Below, piece after piece: positions 9,472-17,033 of a DNA stretch of 64,000 nt (position 1 is its first letter; each line of letters begins with the position of its first letter). The DNA is from Flavobacterium sp. KJJ. GTDB lineage: Bacteria > Bacteroidota > Bacteroidia > Flavobacteriales > Flavobacteriaceae. The notes under the pieces were generated by a model. The model did not search any database and was not told the DNA's origin. It saw nothing but the letters and a program-made list of their open reading frames with translations. The stretch is taken from positions 25,710-89,709 of the forward strand of contig NZ_JARP01000009.1 of NCBI RefSeq assembly GCF_000708595.2, in the 5' to 3' direction. A program made the position numbers and the translations under genes.

Positions 9472-11883
9472 ATGATAACAGAAAAAAGCAATACTACATT
9501 AACATTTGAAGATTTCAAAATTGAGGTATTGAACGACTACAAAATTGCAGTAACTAGCCGTGAATGTAGTCTTTTAGGTCGTAAAGAAGTTTTAACGGGA
9601 AAAGCTAAATTTGGAATATTTGGTGACGGAAAAGAAGTGCCGCAGCTTGCAATGGCAAAAGCCTTTAAAAATGGAGATTTTCGTTCTGGATATTATCGCG
9701 ATCAAACTTTTATGATGGCGATTGGAGAATTAACACCAAAACAATTTTTCGCAGGTTTATACGGTCATACCGATTTAGAATTTGATCCAATGTCAGCAGG
9801 AAGACAAATGGGAGGACACTTTGTAACGCACAGTCTAAACGAAGACGGATCTTGGAAAGACTTAACAAAACAAAAAAATTCAAGTTCAGATATATCTCCT
9901 ACAGCAGGACAAATGCCAAGATTATTGGGATTAGCGCAGGCTTCTAAAATTTATAGAAATGTTGACGGTATTACTACGAAAGACAAATTTTCTGTAAATG
10001 GAAATGAAGTAGCCTGGGGAACAATTGGAAATGCAAGTACTTCTGAAGGTTTGTTTTTTGAAACCATAAATGCTGCCGGAGTTTTACAAGTTCCGATGGT
10101 CATGAGTGTTTGGGATGACGAATACGGAATTTCTGTTCACGCAAAACATCAGACTACAAAAGAAAACATCTCTGAAATTCTAAAAGGCTATCAACGTGAT
10201 GAAGATTCAAAAGGTTATGATATTTTTAGAGTTAAAGGCTGGGATTATGCTGAGCTGGTTTCAACTTACGAAAGAGCCGGCGCCATTGCACGCGAGGAAC
10301 ATATTCCGGTTTTAATACACGTAAACGAATTAACACAGCCACAAGGACACTCCACTTCAGGTTCTCACGAACGTTATAAAAACGCAGAAAGATTAGCTTG
10401 GGAAAGAGATTTTGACTGTATCCGCCAAATGCGTTTATGGATGATTGCTATTAATATTGCATCGCCAGAAGAATTATCAGAAATTGATTTTGAAATAAAA
10501 AAAGAAGTTCTTGAAGCTAAAAAAGAAGCTTGGAATTCTTTCATCAATCCGATAATTGAAGATCAAAAAAATCTTTTGTCTTTATTGGAACAGATTGCTG
10601 AAGCAAGCATCAATCACAAAGAAAAAATCAGAACTTATATAAAAGAGTTAAGCGCTATAAAATCGCCTTTAAAAAAGGAAATGCTTGCGATAGCAAGAAA
10701 GATATTGCGTTTTATTGAAGTTCCAAACAGTAAAGTAATTCTATCAAAATGGATTACAGATTATATTGGAGTTACACAGCCAAGATTTAGCAGTAATTTA
10801 CATTCTGAGTCTGATAAAAATGTGTTTTCTGTGCAAAAAGTACTTCCGAAATATGCCGAAAATGCCAAAGCAGATATCGATGGAAGAATGCTTTTACGCG
10901 ATAATTTTGACGCTATTTTTACAAAATATCCAGAAACTTTAATTTTTGGTGAAGATGTTGGAAATATTGGAGATGTAAACCAAGGTCTAGAAGGCATGCA
11001 GGAAAAATACGGAGAACTTCGTGTTGCCGATGTCGGAATTCGTGAAGCAACTATTATTGGTCAGGGGATTGGAATGGCTTTGAGAGGTTTGCGCCCAATT
11101 GCTGAAATTCAGTATTTAGATTATTTATTGTACGCTATTCAGATCATGAGTGACGATTTGGCTACATTGCAGTATAGAACTGTTGGCAAACAAAAAGCAC
11201 CCTTAATTATCAGAACTCGTGGGCACCGTTTAGAAGGTATCTGGCATTCTGGTTCTCCGATGGGAATGATTATCAATGCTATTAGAGGTATTCATGTTTT
11301 GGTACCGAGAAATATGACTCAGGCGGCAGGATTTTACAATTCGCTTTTAGAATGTGACGAACCAGCTTTAGTTATCGAATGTTTGAATGGATATCGTTTA
11401 AAAGAAAAAACGCCTTTAAATTTTGGTGAGTTTAAAACGCCAATTGGTGTTGTAGAAACATTAAGAGAAGGATCAGATATTACTTTGGTTTCGTACGGAT
11501 CAACTTTAAGATTAGTTGAACAAGCTGCAACCGAATTATTAGATTTAGGAATAGACTGCGAAATTATAGACGTTCAATCTCTGCTTCCGTTTGATGTTAA
11601 TAAAGACATTGTAAAAAGTATTGCCAAAACAAATCGTCTTTTAGTCATCGACGAAGATGTTCCTGGCGGAGCTTCAGCTTTCATTTTACAGCAAATTCTA
11701 GAAGAGCAGGATGCTTATAAATATTTAGACAGCAAACCACAGACTCTAGCTGCAAAAGCACACAGGCCAGCTTACGGAACTGATGGTGATTATTTCTCTA
11801 AACCTTCTGCTGAAGATATTTTCGAGAAAGTATATGATATGATGCACGAAGTTAATCCTTCTAAGTTTCCTAGTTTATACTAA
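9472..11883 (+). CDS. 2-oxoacid (branched-chain) dehydrogenase E1, fused alpha and beta subunits
   Basis: This is the thiamine-diphosphate E1 component that decarboxylates 2-oxoacids and hands the acyl group to the lipoyl E2. The 803-residue chain joins two subunits that are separate in many bacteria. The alpha-like part (about 30-340) contains the TPP region with GNASTSEGLFFETINAAGV and WDDEYGISV. The beta-like part (about 455-800) has IFGEDVG, GIREATIIGQGIGMALRG and the transketolase C-terminal domain. Branched-chain 2-oxoacids are the likely substrate, feeding iso-fatty acid synthesis, but E1 specificity cannot be read with certainty. No E2 or E3 gene is adjacent. A terminator follows. Confidence 0.88.
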   Translation: MITEKSNTTLTFEDFKIEVLNDYKIAVTSRECSLLGRKEVLTGKAKFGIFGDGKEVPQLAMAKAFKNGDFRSGYYRDQTFMMAIGELTPKQFFAGLYGHTDLEFDPMSAGRQMGGHFVTHSLNEDGSWKDLTKQKNSSSDISPTAGQMPRLLGLAQASKIYRNVDGITTKDKFSVNGNEVAWGTIGNASTSEGLFFETINAAGVLQVPMVMSVWDDEYGISVHAKHQTTKENISEILKGYQRDEDSKGYDIFRVKGWDYAELVSTYERAGAIAREEHIPVLIHVNELTQPQGHSTSGSHERYKNAERLAWERDFDCIRQMRLWMIAINIASPEELSEIDFEIKKEVLEAKKEAWNSFINPIIEDQKNLLSLLEQIAEASINHKEKIRTYIKELSAIKSPLKKEMLAIARKILRFIEVPNSKVILSKWITDYIGVTQPRFSSNLHSESDKNVFSVQKVLPKYAENAKADIDGRMLLRDNFDAIFTKYPETLIFGEDVGNIGDVNQGLEGMQEKYGELRVADVGIREATIIGQGIGMALRGLRPIAEIQYLDYLLYAIQIMSDDLATLQYRTVGKQKAPLIIRTRGHRLEGIWHSGSPMGMIINAIRGIHVLVPRNMTQAAGFYNSLLECDEPALVIECLNGYRLKEKTPLNFGEFKTPIGVVETLREGSDITLVSYGSTLRLVEQAATELLDLGIDCEIIDVQSLLPFDVNKDIVKSIAKTNRLLVIDEDVPGGASAFILQQILEEQDAYKYLDSKPQTLAAKAHRPAYGTDGDYFSKPSAEDIFEKVYDMMHEVNPSKFPSLY

Positions 11884-11905
11884 GATTTAGAATGTTTTAG
11901 ATATT

Positions 11906-11937
11906 AAAAAAGCTCCAAATATTTGGAGCTTTTTGTT
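11906..11937 (+). terminator. Intrinsic terminator after E1 gene
   Basis: AGCTCCAAAT (11911-11920) pairs perfectly with ATTTGGAGCT (11921-11930), flanked by A-run and T-run, 27 nt after the stop codon. Confidence 0.85.
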
Positions 11938-11959
11938 TTTATATACACAAAGTTAGAGT

Positions 11960-12022
11960 CATTGCGAGGAACGAAGCAATCTCCCTATAATTTGAACTTA
12001 GCAAATGAGATTGCTTGCAATG
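11960..12022. repeat. Intergenic palindrome, CATTGCGAGGAACGAAGCAAT family
   Basis: Nested inverted repeats: CATTGC (11960-11965) with GCAATG (12017-12022), and GCAATCTC (11976-11983) with GAGATTGC (12007-12014). I recall this sequence as a dispersed repeat found in many unrelated genomes. The short open frame across it, with 'SLRGTKQS', is not a gene. Confidence 0.7.
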
Positions 12023-12029
12023 AAATAAA

Positions 12030-12078
12030 AATCCGTTTAAATCAGCGTCTTCGCGAAAGCGAATCCGTTTTATCCGTG
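12030..12078. repeat. Intergenic repeat remnant, ATCCGTG/CTGCGT family
   Basis: A degenerate copy with ATCCGTTTAAATCAGCGTC and then ATCCGTTTTATCCGTGTC, similar in wording to the elements at 19314-19397 and 23452-23500. It abuts the kdsB stop codon. Confidence 0.4.
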
Positions 12079-12079
12079 T

Positions 12080-12814
12080 CTAAATATCACGTAACATTGC
12101 TCGAGCTCTTTCTAAATCCTCTGCAGTATCAATCCCAATTCCTACATGAGTTGTTTCGACCATTTTAATTCGTTTTCCGAATTCTAAATAACGTAACTGC
12201 TCTAACTTCTCAGAAGCTTCTAAAGATTTCATTGGAAGGCTGTAAAAGTCTAATAGAGCTTGTTTTCTAAAAGCATAAATTCCGATGTGCTGAAAATAAC
12301 GAACTCCAACATTTTTATCTCTTGGATATGGAATTACAGAACGTGAAAAATACAAGGCAAACTGCGATTGATCTACCACAACTTTTACATTATTTGGATT
12401 ATTGATTTCGTCTTCATCTTTGATTTCTCGCATTAATGAGGCCAGATCAATCTTCTTATCTTCATCGTTTCTAAAAACAGATAAAACCTTCTCTAATGGT
12501 CCAGATTCTGTAAAAGGTTCATCGCCTTGAACATTCACTACAATATCAACATCAAGACTCATTACCGCTTCTGCAATTCGGTCGCTTCCAGATTCGTGTT
12601 CTTTAATGCTCATAATGGCTTTTCCGCCATTCGAAACGATTTCATTAAAGATTAAATCTGAATCCGTTACAACAAAAACATCATCAAATAAATTTGTAGC
12701 AACTGAGGCTTCATAAGTTCTTAGAATTACAGTTTTACCTCCCAAATCCTGCATTAATTTGGCAGGAAAACGTGTTGATGCATATCGCGCCGGAATTACA
12801 GCTATTATTTTCAT
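12080..12814 (-). CDS. kdsB: 3-deoxy-manno-octulosonate cytidylyltransferase
   Basis: KdsB activates Kdo as CMP-Kdo for lipopolysaccharide core synthesis in the cytosol. The 244-residue product begins MKIIAVIPARYASTRFPAKL, the classical nucleotidyltransferase start. NVQGDEPF (about residue 95) and the GIDTAEDLERAR ending are also present. The longer open frame (from 12871) adds 19 residues of repeat-derived sequence, so I start at 12814. Its spacer on the 5' side is a CGCAAAG-type repeat. It is not in an operon with other Kdo genes here. Confidence 0.95.
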   Translation of the reverse strand: MKIIAVIPARYASTRFPAKLMQDLGGKTVILRTYEASVATNLFDDVFVVTDSDLIFNEIVSNGGKAIMSIKEHESGSDRIAEAVMSLDVDIVVNVQGDEPFTESGPLEKVLSVFRNDEDKKIDLASLMREIKDEDEINNPNNVKVVVDQSQFALYFSRSVIPYPRDKNVGVRYFQHIGIYAFRKQALLDFYSLPMKSLEASEKLEQLRYLEFGKRIKMVETTHVGIGIDTAEDLERARAMLRDI

Positions 12815-12837
12815 TCTACTATTTTTAAATTTATTTT

Positions 12838-12918
12838 TCTCTGCGAATCTTTGTGAAAGACTTTGTGTCACTTTGCGTTATAACTTTACCACAGAGATGC
12901 ACAGAGTTTTGACAGAAA
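12838..12918. repeat. Intergenic palindrome, CTTTGCG/CGCAAAG family (copy 1)
   Basis: CTCTGCGAATCTTTGTGA on one side and CCACAGAGATGCACAGAG on the other form an imperfect palindrome around CTTTGCGTTATAAC. It shares words with the element at 25549-25616. Confidence 0.5.
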
Positions 12919-12932
12919 TTCTCAAAGTTTTT

Positions 12933-13763
12933 TTACATCAATTTAACTGAAGTCATACTTAATGAACCTGCCAGTAATTTATCATTAAACAGACTTAAAT
13001 CATCAGCTTTATCTTTTAATCCTAACGTATACAATAACGGAAGATAATGTTCGGGTGTTGGAACTGCCAATTGAATGGCTTTATTCAATTTTTCAAAATC
13101 AATTAAAGGTTGGAAATTTCCATCAAGCAAATAATTATTCACAGTTTCACGAGCTTCAATTGCCCAATTGTAACCGTAATTGTCTTTATCAAAATTTCTG
13201 AAATCGACCATTCTAAGATTGTGGATAATATTTCCGCTTCCAATAATCAAAACGCCCTTATAACGTAATGCTTGCAGTTTCTGTGCCAATTCAAAATGGT
13301 ATTGGCCAGATTTCGTATAATCGATACTTAATTGAATTACAGGAACATTTGCTTCTGGATACAAATGTTTAATGACGCTCCAAGCACCGTGATCTAAACC
13401 CCAATGTTCATCTAATTCGACCATTACAGGATCTAGGATTTTCTGTGTTTCAACCGCTAATTCCGGACTCCCTTTTGCTGGATATTGAACATCAAAAAGG
13501 GCCTGCGGAAAACCTCCAAAATCATGAATTGTTCTCGGCATTTCCATTGCAGTAACTTTTGTTCCATTTGTAAACCAGTGCGCCGAAATACACAAAATCG
13601 CATTTGGCTGTGGCAATGTTTTAGCCAAATTGCGAAAACCAGCTACAAACTGATTTTCTTCAATTGCATTCATCGGACTGCCGTGTCCTAAAAACAAAAC
13701 CGGCATTTTATCGGTATTCGAAAACATTGATGAAATCGAATGTAGGTCGTTTAGTGTTGTCAT
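12933..13763 (-). CDS. ygiD: LigB/DODA-type extradiol dioxygenase (4,5-DOPA dioxygenase-like)
   Basis: This 276-residue protein belongs to the YgiD / plant DODA class of class III extradiol ring-opening dioxygenases, cytosolic Fe(II) or Zn(II) enzymes. Family landmarks are PVLFLGHGSPMNAIEEN (first metal His), CISAHWFTNGTKVT (second His), DHGAWSVIKHLYPEANVPVIQLSID and IIGSGNIIHNLR. Length and order match the family. The physiological substrate in bacteria is not settled. It is preceded by a palindromic spacer and appears monocistronic. Confidence 0.9.
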   Translation of the reverse strand: MTTLNDLHSISSMFSNTDKMPVLFLGHGSPMNAIEENQFVAGFRNLAKTLPQPNAILCISAHWFTNGTKVTAMEMPRTIHDFGGFPQALFDVQYPAKGSPELAVETQKILDPVMVELDEHWGLDHGAWSVIKHLYPEANVPVIQLSIDYTKSGQYHFELAQKLQALRYKGVLIIGSGNIIHNLRMVDFRNFDKDNYGYNWAIEARETVNNYLLDGNFQPLIDFEKLNKAIQLAVPTPEHYLPLLYTLGLKDKADDLSLFNDKLLAGSLSMTSVKLM

Positions 13764-13780
13764 TGTTATACTATTTAAAA

Positions 13781-13827
13781 CACGAATTTTACAGATTTAC
13801 ACAAATCTTGATCTTAAATAATTCGTG
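13781..13827. repeat. Intergenic palindrome, CACGAATT family
   Basis: CACGAATT (13781-13788) is the reverse complement of AATTCGTG (13820-13827). It lies between the dioxygenase and the helicase genes and looks like one more member of the spacer palindromes. Confidence 0.55.
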
Positions 13828-13852
13828 CTAATTAGTGGACTTAGTAGTGTTT

Positions 13853-15277
13853 TTACTCCTCAAAACTTTCGTCTTTAAATCCTATCAAATATAATTTATT
13901 TTTGGCACGAGTCATAGCTGTGTATAACCATCTGATGTAATCGCGATCGATTCCGTTTGGCAAGTACGGCTGTTCTACAAAAACGGTATTCCACTGCCCT
14001 CCCTGCGATTTATGACATGTAATGGCGTAGGAAAATTTCACCTGCAATCCGTTAAAATATTCGTTTTCTTTTACTTTTTGAAACTTCTTGTATTTTGTTG
14101 TTTCGTCTTCATAATCTTTCATCACTTCTTCATACAAACGATTTGATTCTTCGTAAGTTAAAGACGGTGATTCGCTTTTAATGGTGTCTAATAATAAAAC
14201 CGTCTCAAAAGGTTTCTGATCGGGATAATCGACCATTCTAATTTTTACTTTTGCGAAATTAAATCCATATAATTCTTTAATTCCAAAGAGTTCTAAAACT
14301 TCTATAATATCTCCATTGGCAATAAAACCGGCGACGTCAGTTTCTTTTAGCCAGAAATAATTATTTTTCACTACCATCAAAAAATCGCCAACAGAAAGTT
14401 CGCTTTCTTTAAACAAAATCCTTGTTCTGATTTGTTCATTATACTGATTTGCACGTTTGTTCGAACGCACAATAAAAGCCGTATCTTCAATACTATAATT
14501 ACTGTAAGCTGTATTTATCGCATCCTGAATATCGTAACCGTCTGTCAGGCGAACAATATCTTTAAACTTTTTCACATTGAATTTAAACTCTGTAATAAAG
14601 CTTTCTTTCAATAATTCACGAAGTTCTGTTGCGTTGAATAAAATTCCAGAATTTTCTTCCTGGCGCATTACTTCATCTAATTCTATATGTTCAATTTCTT
14701 TATTGTAATGAATACCTAATGTTTGAACATCTAAAGCCGGACTAATATCTAAATTAACAGGAGGCAACTGTGCCGTATCTCCCAAAAGAATCATTTTGCA
14801 ATTGGTTCCAGAATAAACATACTGAATCAAATCATCTAAAAGCGATCCGTTATCGTACAATTTAGAATCTGAATTGCTATCTGAAATCATCGAAGCTTCA
14901 TCGACGATAAAAATGGTGTTTTTATGTTTGTTTAATTGTTTGGTAAAAGCCACGCCTCCACCAGCTGATTTTTTAGGGAAGTATATTTTTTTATGAATCG
15001 TAAATGCGGGTGTATTCGAGTAATTTGCAATTACTTTTGCCGCTCGTCCGGTTGGTGCCAGCAAAACAAACTTTTTATTAATATCTCCCAGATTATTTAC
15101 AATAGTCGAAATCACAGTAGTTTTTCCTGTTCCTGCATATCCTTTCAGTACAAAAATAGTATCATTATGCGTATCGGTAAGGAAAATAGCAATTTTTTGA
15201 AAAAAAATATCCTGTTTGTAAGTGGGAGCAAATGGAAATCTTTTTTGTAAAACGCCGTAAAACAGGGATGAATTCAT
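13853..15277 (-). CDS. RecD-like ATP-dependent DNA helicase (AAA_30 / UvrD_C_2)
   Basis: This is a superfamily 1 helicase of about 474 residues, shorter than RecD and lacking its partner subunits, as in the RecD2-like single proteins of Bacteroidetes. Walker A is VLKGYAGTGKTTV, motif II is TIFIVDEASMIS, GDTAQLPPV follows, and the late motif is SYAITCHKSQGGQWNTVFVE with LYTAMTRAKNKLYLIG. I start at ATG 15277. The longer TTG frame overlaps what looks like its promoter (TTGAC and TACTTTG on the minus strand, 15325-15295). It probably takes part in repair or replication. The exact substrate is unknown. Confidence 0.88.
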   Translation of the reverse strand: MNSSLFYGVLQKRFPFAPTYKQDIFFQKIAIFLTDTHNDTIFVLKGYAGTGKTTVISTIVNNLGDINKKFVLLAPTGRAAKVIANYSNTPAFTIHKKIYFPKKSAGGGVAFTKQLNKHKNTIFIVDEASMISDSNSDSKLYDNGSLLDDLIQYVYSGTNCKMILLGDTAQLPPVNLDISPALDVQTLGIHYNKEIEHIELDEVMRQEENSGILFNATELRELLKESFITEFKFNVKKFKDIVRLTDGYDIQDAINTAYSNYSIEDTAFIVRSNKRANQYNEQIRTRILFKESELSVGDFLMVVKNNYFWLKETDVAGFIANGDIIEVLELFGIKELYGFNFAKVKIRMVDYPDQKPFETVLLLDTIKSESPSLTYEESNRLYEEVMKDYEDETTKYKKFQKVKENEYFNGLQVKFSYAITCHKSQGGQWNTVFVEQPYLPNGIDRDYIRWLYTAMTRAKNKLYLIGFKDESFEE

Positions 15278-15342
15278 AGGGTTAAATTGAAATACAAAGT
15301 ACGGTTTTTTAAACGGTATTGTCAACGTCAATTTAATTTAAA

Positions 15343-15420
15343 CCATATAAGAAATACAAGTTAATTTAAGGTCAAATCGAATCAACCGGAATTTAATATG
15401 AACTTATATTGCTCATATAG
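15343..15420. repeat. Intergenic palindrome, CCATATAAG family (copy 2)
   Basis: CCATATAAG at 15343-15351 opens the element, and an imperfect inverted partner, CTCATATAG (15412-15420), closes it. Shared internal words with copy 1 (6273-6340, inverted) include AATTTAAG, a following TCA, and ATGAACTTATAT. Confidence 0.7.
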
Positions 15421-15477
15421 TAAAGAAAACTTAACCCTATTTTAAAATGCAATTGAAATTGTTTTTTGAAATTGCAA

Positions 15478-15509
15478 TTGTAATAGTTCCTTTTTAATTT
15501 GTAAGTTTG
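15478..15509 (+). promoter_or_regulatory. Promoter of the DUF3822-rsmD operon
   Basis: TTG (15478-15480), 21 nt spacer, TAAGTTTG (15502-15509) fits the Bacteroidetes -33/-7 pattern. Transcription would start near 15513, leaving a leader of about 48 nt before ATG 15561. Confidence 0.55.
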
Positions 15510-15560
15510 TAATCGCCTTAAATTCTTTCTTGTAAAACAGGTAACGAATTGTAAATCAAT

Positions 15561-16382
15561 ATGTCATTGCAAAATACTAACATCACTTCAAAAAATTACA
15601 AAAAACTTTCTATTCAGGTTTCTTTGACCGGATTGTCGTTTTGTTGTTTTGATACTTTAAATAATACGATTACTACTTTAAAAGAAATTAATTTCGATAC
15701 TTTTCATAAAGCAACTAAAATTGAAGAATTGTTTGGAGATGCTTTCAACAATCATCCTGAATTAAAAGATACTTACGACGAAATTTTAGTTATCCACAAT
15801 AACAATCTTTCGACTTTTGTACCAACGGCCTTGTTTGATGAAAATTATCTGGGAAGCTATCTACAATACAATACAAAGGTTTTTGAAACTGATTTTTTTG
15901 CTTACGACCAAGTTTCTAATTATCAAATGAATGCGGTTTATATTCCGTATGTCAATATCAATAATTTTTTTATTGATCAGTTTGGTGCTTTCGATTACAA
16001 ACATGCCAACAGTATTTTGGTAGAGAAAATTTTAGATGCTTCTCGTAATAATGACGAAAAGAAAATGGTTGTCAATTTCAATAATGTACATTTTGAAATT
16101 ATAGTAGTACAAAATCAAAAACTGCTGTTATTCAATTCTTTTGAATATCAGACTCCAGAAGATTTTATTTATTACCTGCTTTTTACTGCCGAACAATTAA
16201 ATTTAAATCCAGAGATTTTTCAACTTGAATTATTAGGCATTATTGACAAAAACGATCCTTTTTATGCCATCGCATACAAATACATTCGTAATATATCCTT
16301 CTTGGATGTAAGCACTTTACAGCAAAAAAACAGCTTTTCAACTGCAGAAAATCAGAAACATTATATTTTATTTCAATCATGA
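15561..16382 (+). CDS. DUF3822 family protein
   Basis: This 273-residue conserved Bacteroidetes protein has no assigned function. It opens with KLSIQVSLTGLSFCCFD and has an alternating beta/alpha pattern similar in feel to actin-like ATPases, but I see no clear nucleotide motif. It has no signal peptide and is predicted cytosolic. The last four bases (ATGA) overlap the start of rsmD, so the two are translationally coupled and probably work in the same process (ribosomal RNA modification or its control). The family call rests on recall of the N-terminal pattern and the neighbourhood. Confidence 0.75.
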   Translation: MSLQNTNITSKNYKKLSIQVSLTGLSFCCFDTLNNTITTLKEINFDTFHKATKIEELFGDAFNNHPELKDTYDEILVIHNNNLSTFVPTALFDENYLGSYLQYNTKVFETDFFAYDQVSNYQMNAVYIPYVNINNFFIDQFGAFDYKHANSILVEKILDASRNNDEKKMVVNFNNVHFEIIVVQNQKLLLFNSFEYQTPEDFIYYLLFTAEQLNLNPEIFQLELLGIIDKNDPFYAIAYKYIRNISFLDVSTLQQKNSFSTAENQKHYILFQS

Positions 16383-16981
16383 GAATCATATCAGGAAAAT
16401 ACAAAGGACGCCGCATTTTTCCACCAAAAAACCTTCCTGTAAGACCAACTACTGACATGAGTAAAGAAGCATTATTTAATGTTTTGAACAATCATTTTAG
16501 TTTTGACAGCTTAAAGGTTTTGGATTTATTTTCGGGAACCGGCAATATCAGTTTTGAGTTCGCTTCACGCGGAAGCGCTCCAATCACATCTGTAGATGGC
16601 GATTTTGGATGCGTGAAATTTATCAAGCAAGTTTCATCAGAATACGATTTTGATATCGCTGCAACAAAAAGCGATGTTTTTAAATTTTTAGAAAACTGCA
16701 AAACTTCTTATGATATTATTTTTGCTGATCCTCCTTACGGATTAGATCAGGCAACTTTTGAAAAAATCGTTTTAACAGTTTTCGAAAGAGATTTGCTTCA
16801 TGAAGACGGCATGATGGTTATCGAACATTCAAAATATACCAAAATGGAACATTTAAGTAATTTTTCTTTTCAGAAAAGTTACGGAGGTTCTTTTTTCAGT
16901 TTCTTCGAATTGAACTCAACTGATGACGATGAAGAACTTCCTGGTTCTTCAATAAAAGTTACTGAAGAAGACGAAGGATAA
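16379..16981 (+). CDS. rsmD: 16S rRNA (guanine966-N2)-methyltransferase, RsmD family
   Basis: This SAM-dependent methyltransferase modifies 16S rRNA during 30S assembly. The 200-residue product starts MRIISGKYKGRRI with RPTTDMSKEALFNVL, the family hallmark. It then has LDLFSGTGNISFEFASRG (SAM site) and IIFADPPYG (N6/N2 catalytic motif IV, about residue 116). It overlaps the DUF3822 gene by 4 nt. The acidic tail (residues about 180-200) goes beyond the usual domain. A bidirectional terminator follows. Confidence 0.93.
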   Translation: MRIISGKYKGRRIFPPKNLPVRPTTDMSKEALFNVLNNHFSFDSLKVLDLFSGTGNISFEFASRGSAPITSVDGDFGCVKFIKQVSSEYDFDIAATKSDVFKFLENCKTSYDIIFADPPYGLDQATFEKIVLTVFERDLLHEDGMMVIEHSKYTKMEHLSNFSFQKSYGGSFFSFFELNSTDDDEELPGSSIKVTEEDEG

Positions 16982-16999
16982 TAGCTGCTTTCAATTATA

Positions 17000-17031
17000 A
17001 AAAAATCCCTTGAAATTTAAGGGATTTTTTA
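17000..17031. terminator. Bidirectional terminator between rsmD and the barrel protein gene
   Basis: AAAAAATCCCTT and AAGGGATTTTTT form a hairpin centred on 17015. It separates convergent genes (rsmD on plus, the barrel protein on minus) and can serve both. Confidence 0.85.
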
Positions 17032-17033
17032 TT

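Noticed and set aside
11923..12168. Open frame of 81 codons containing S-L-R-G-T-K-Q-S
   Set aside because: It is read from the terminator, a dispersed palindrome and the 3' end of kdsB. This peptide arises wherever that repeat occurs and is not a gene.
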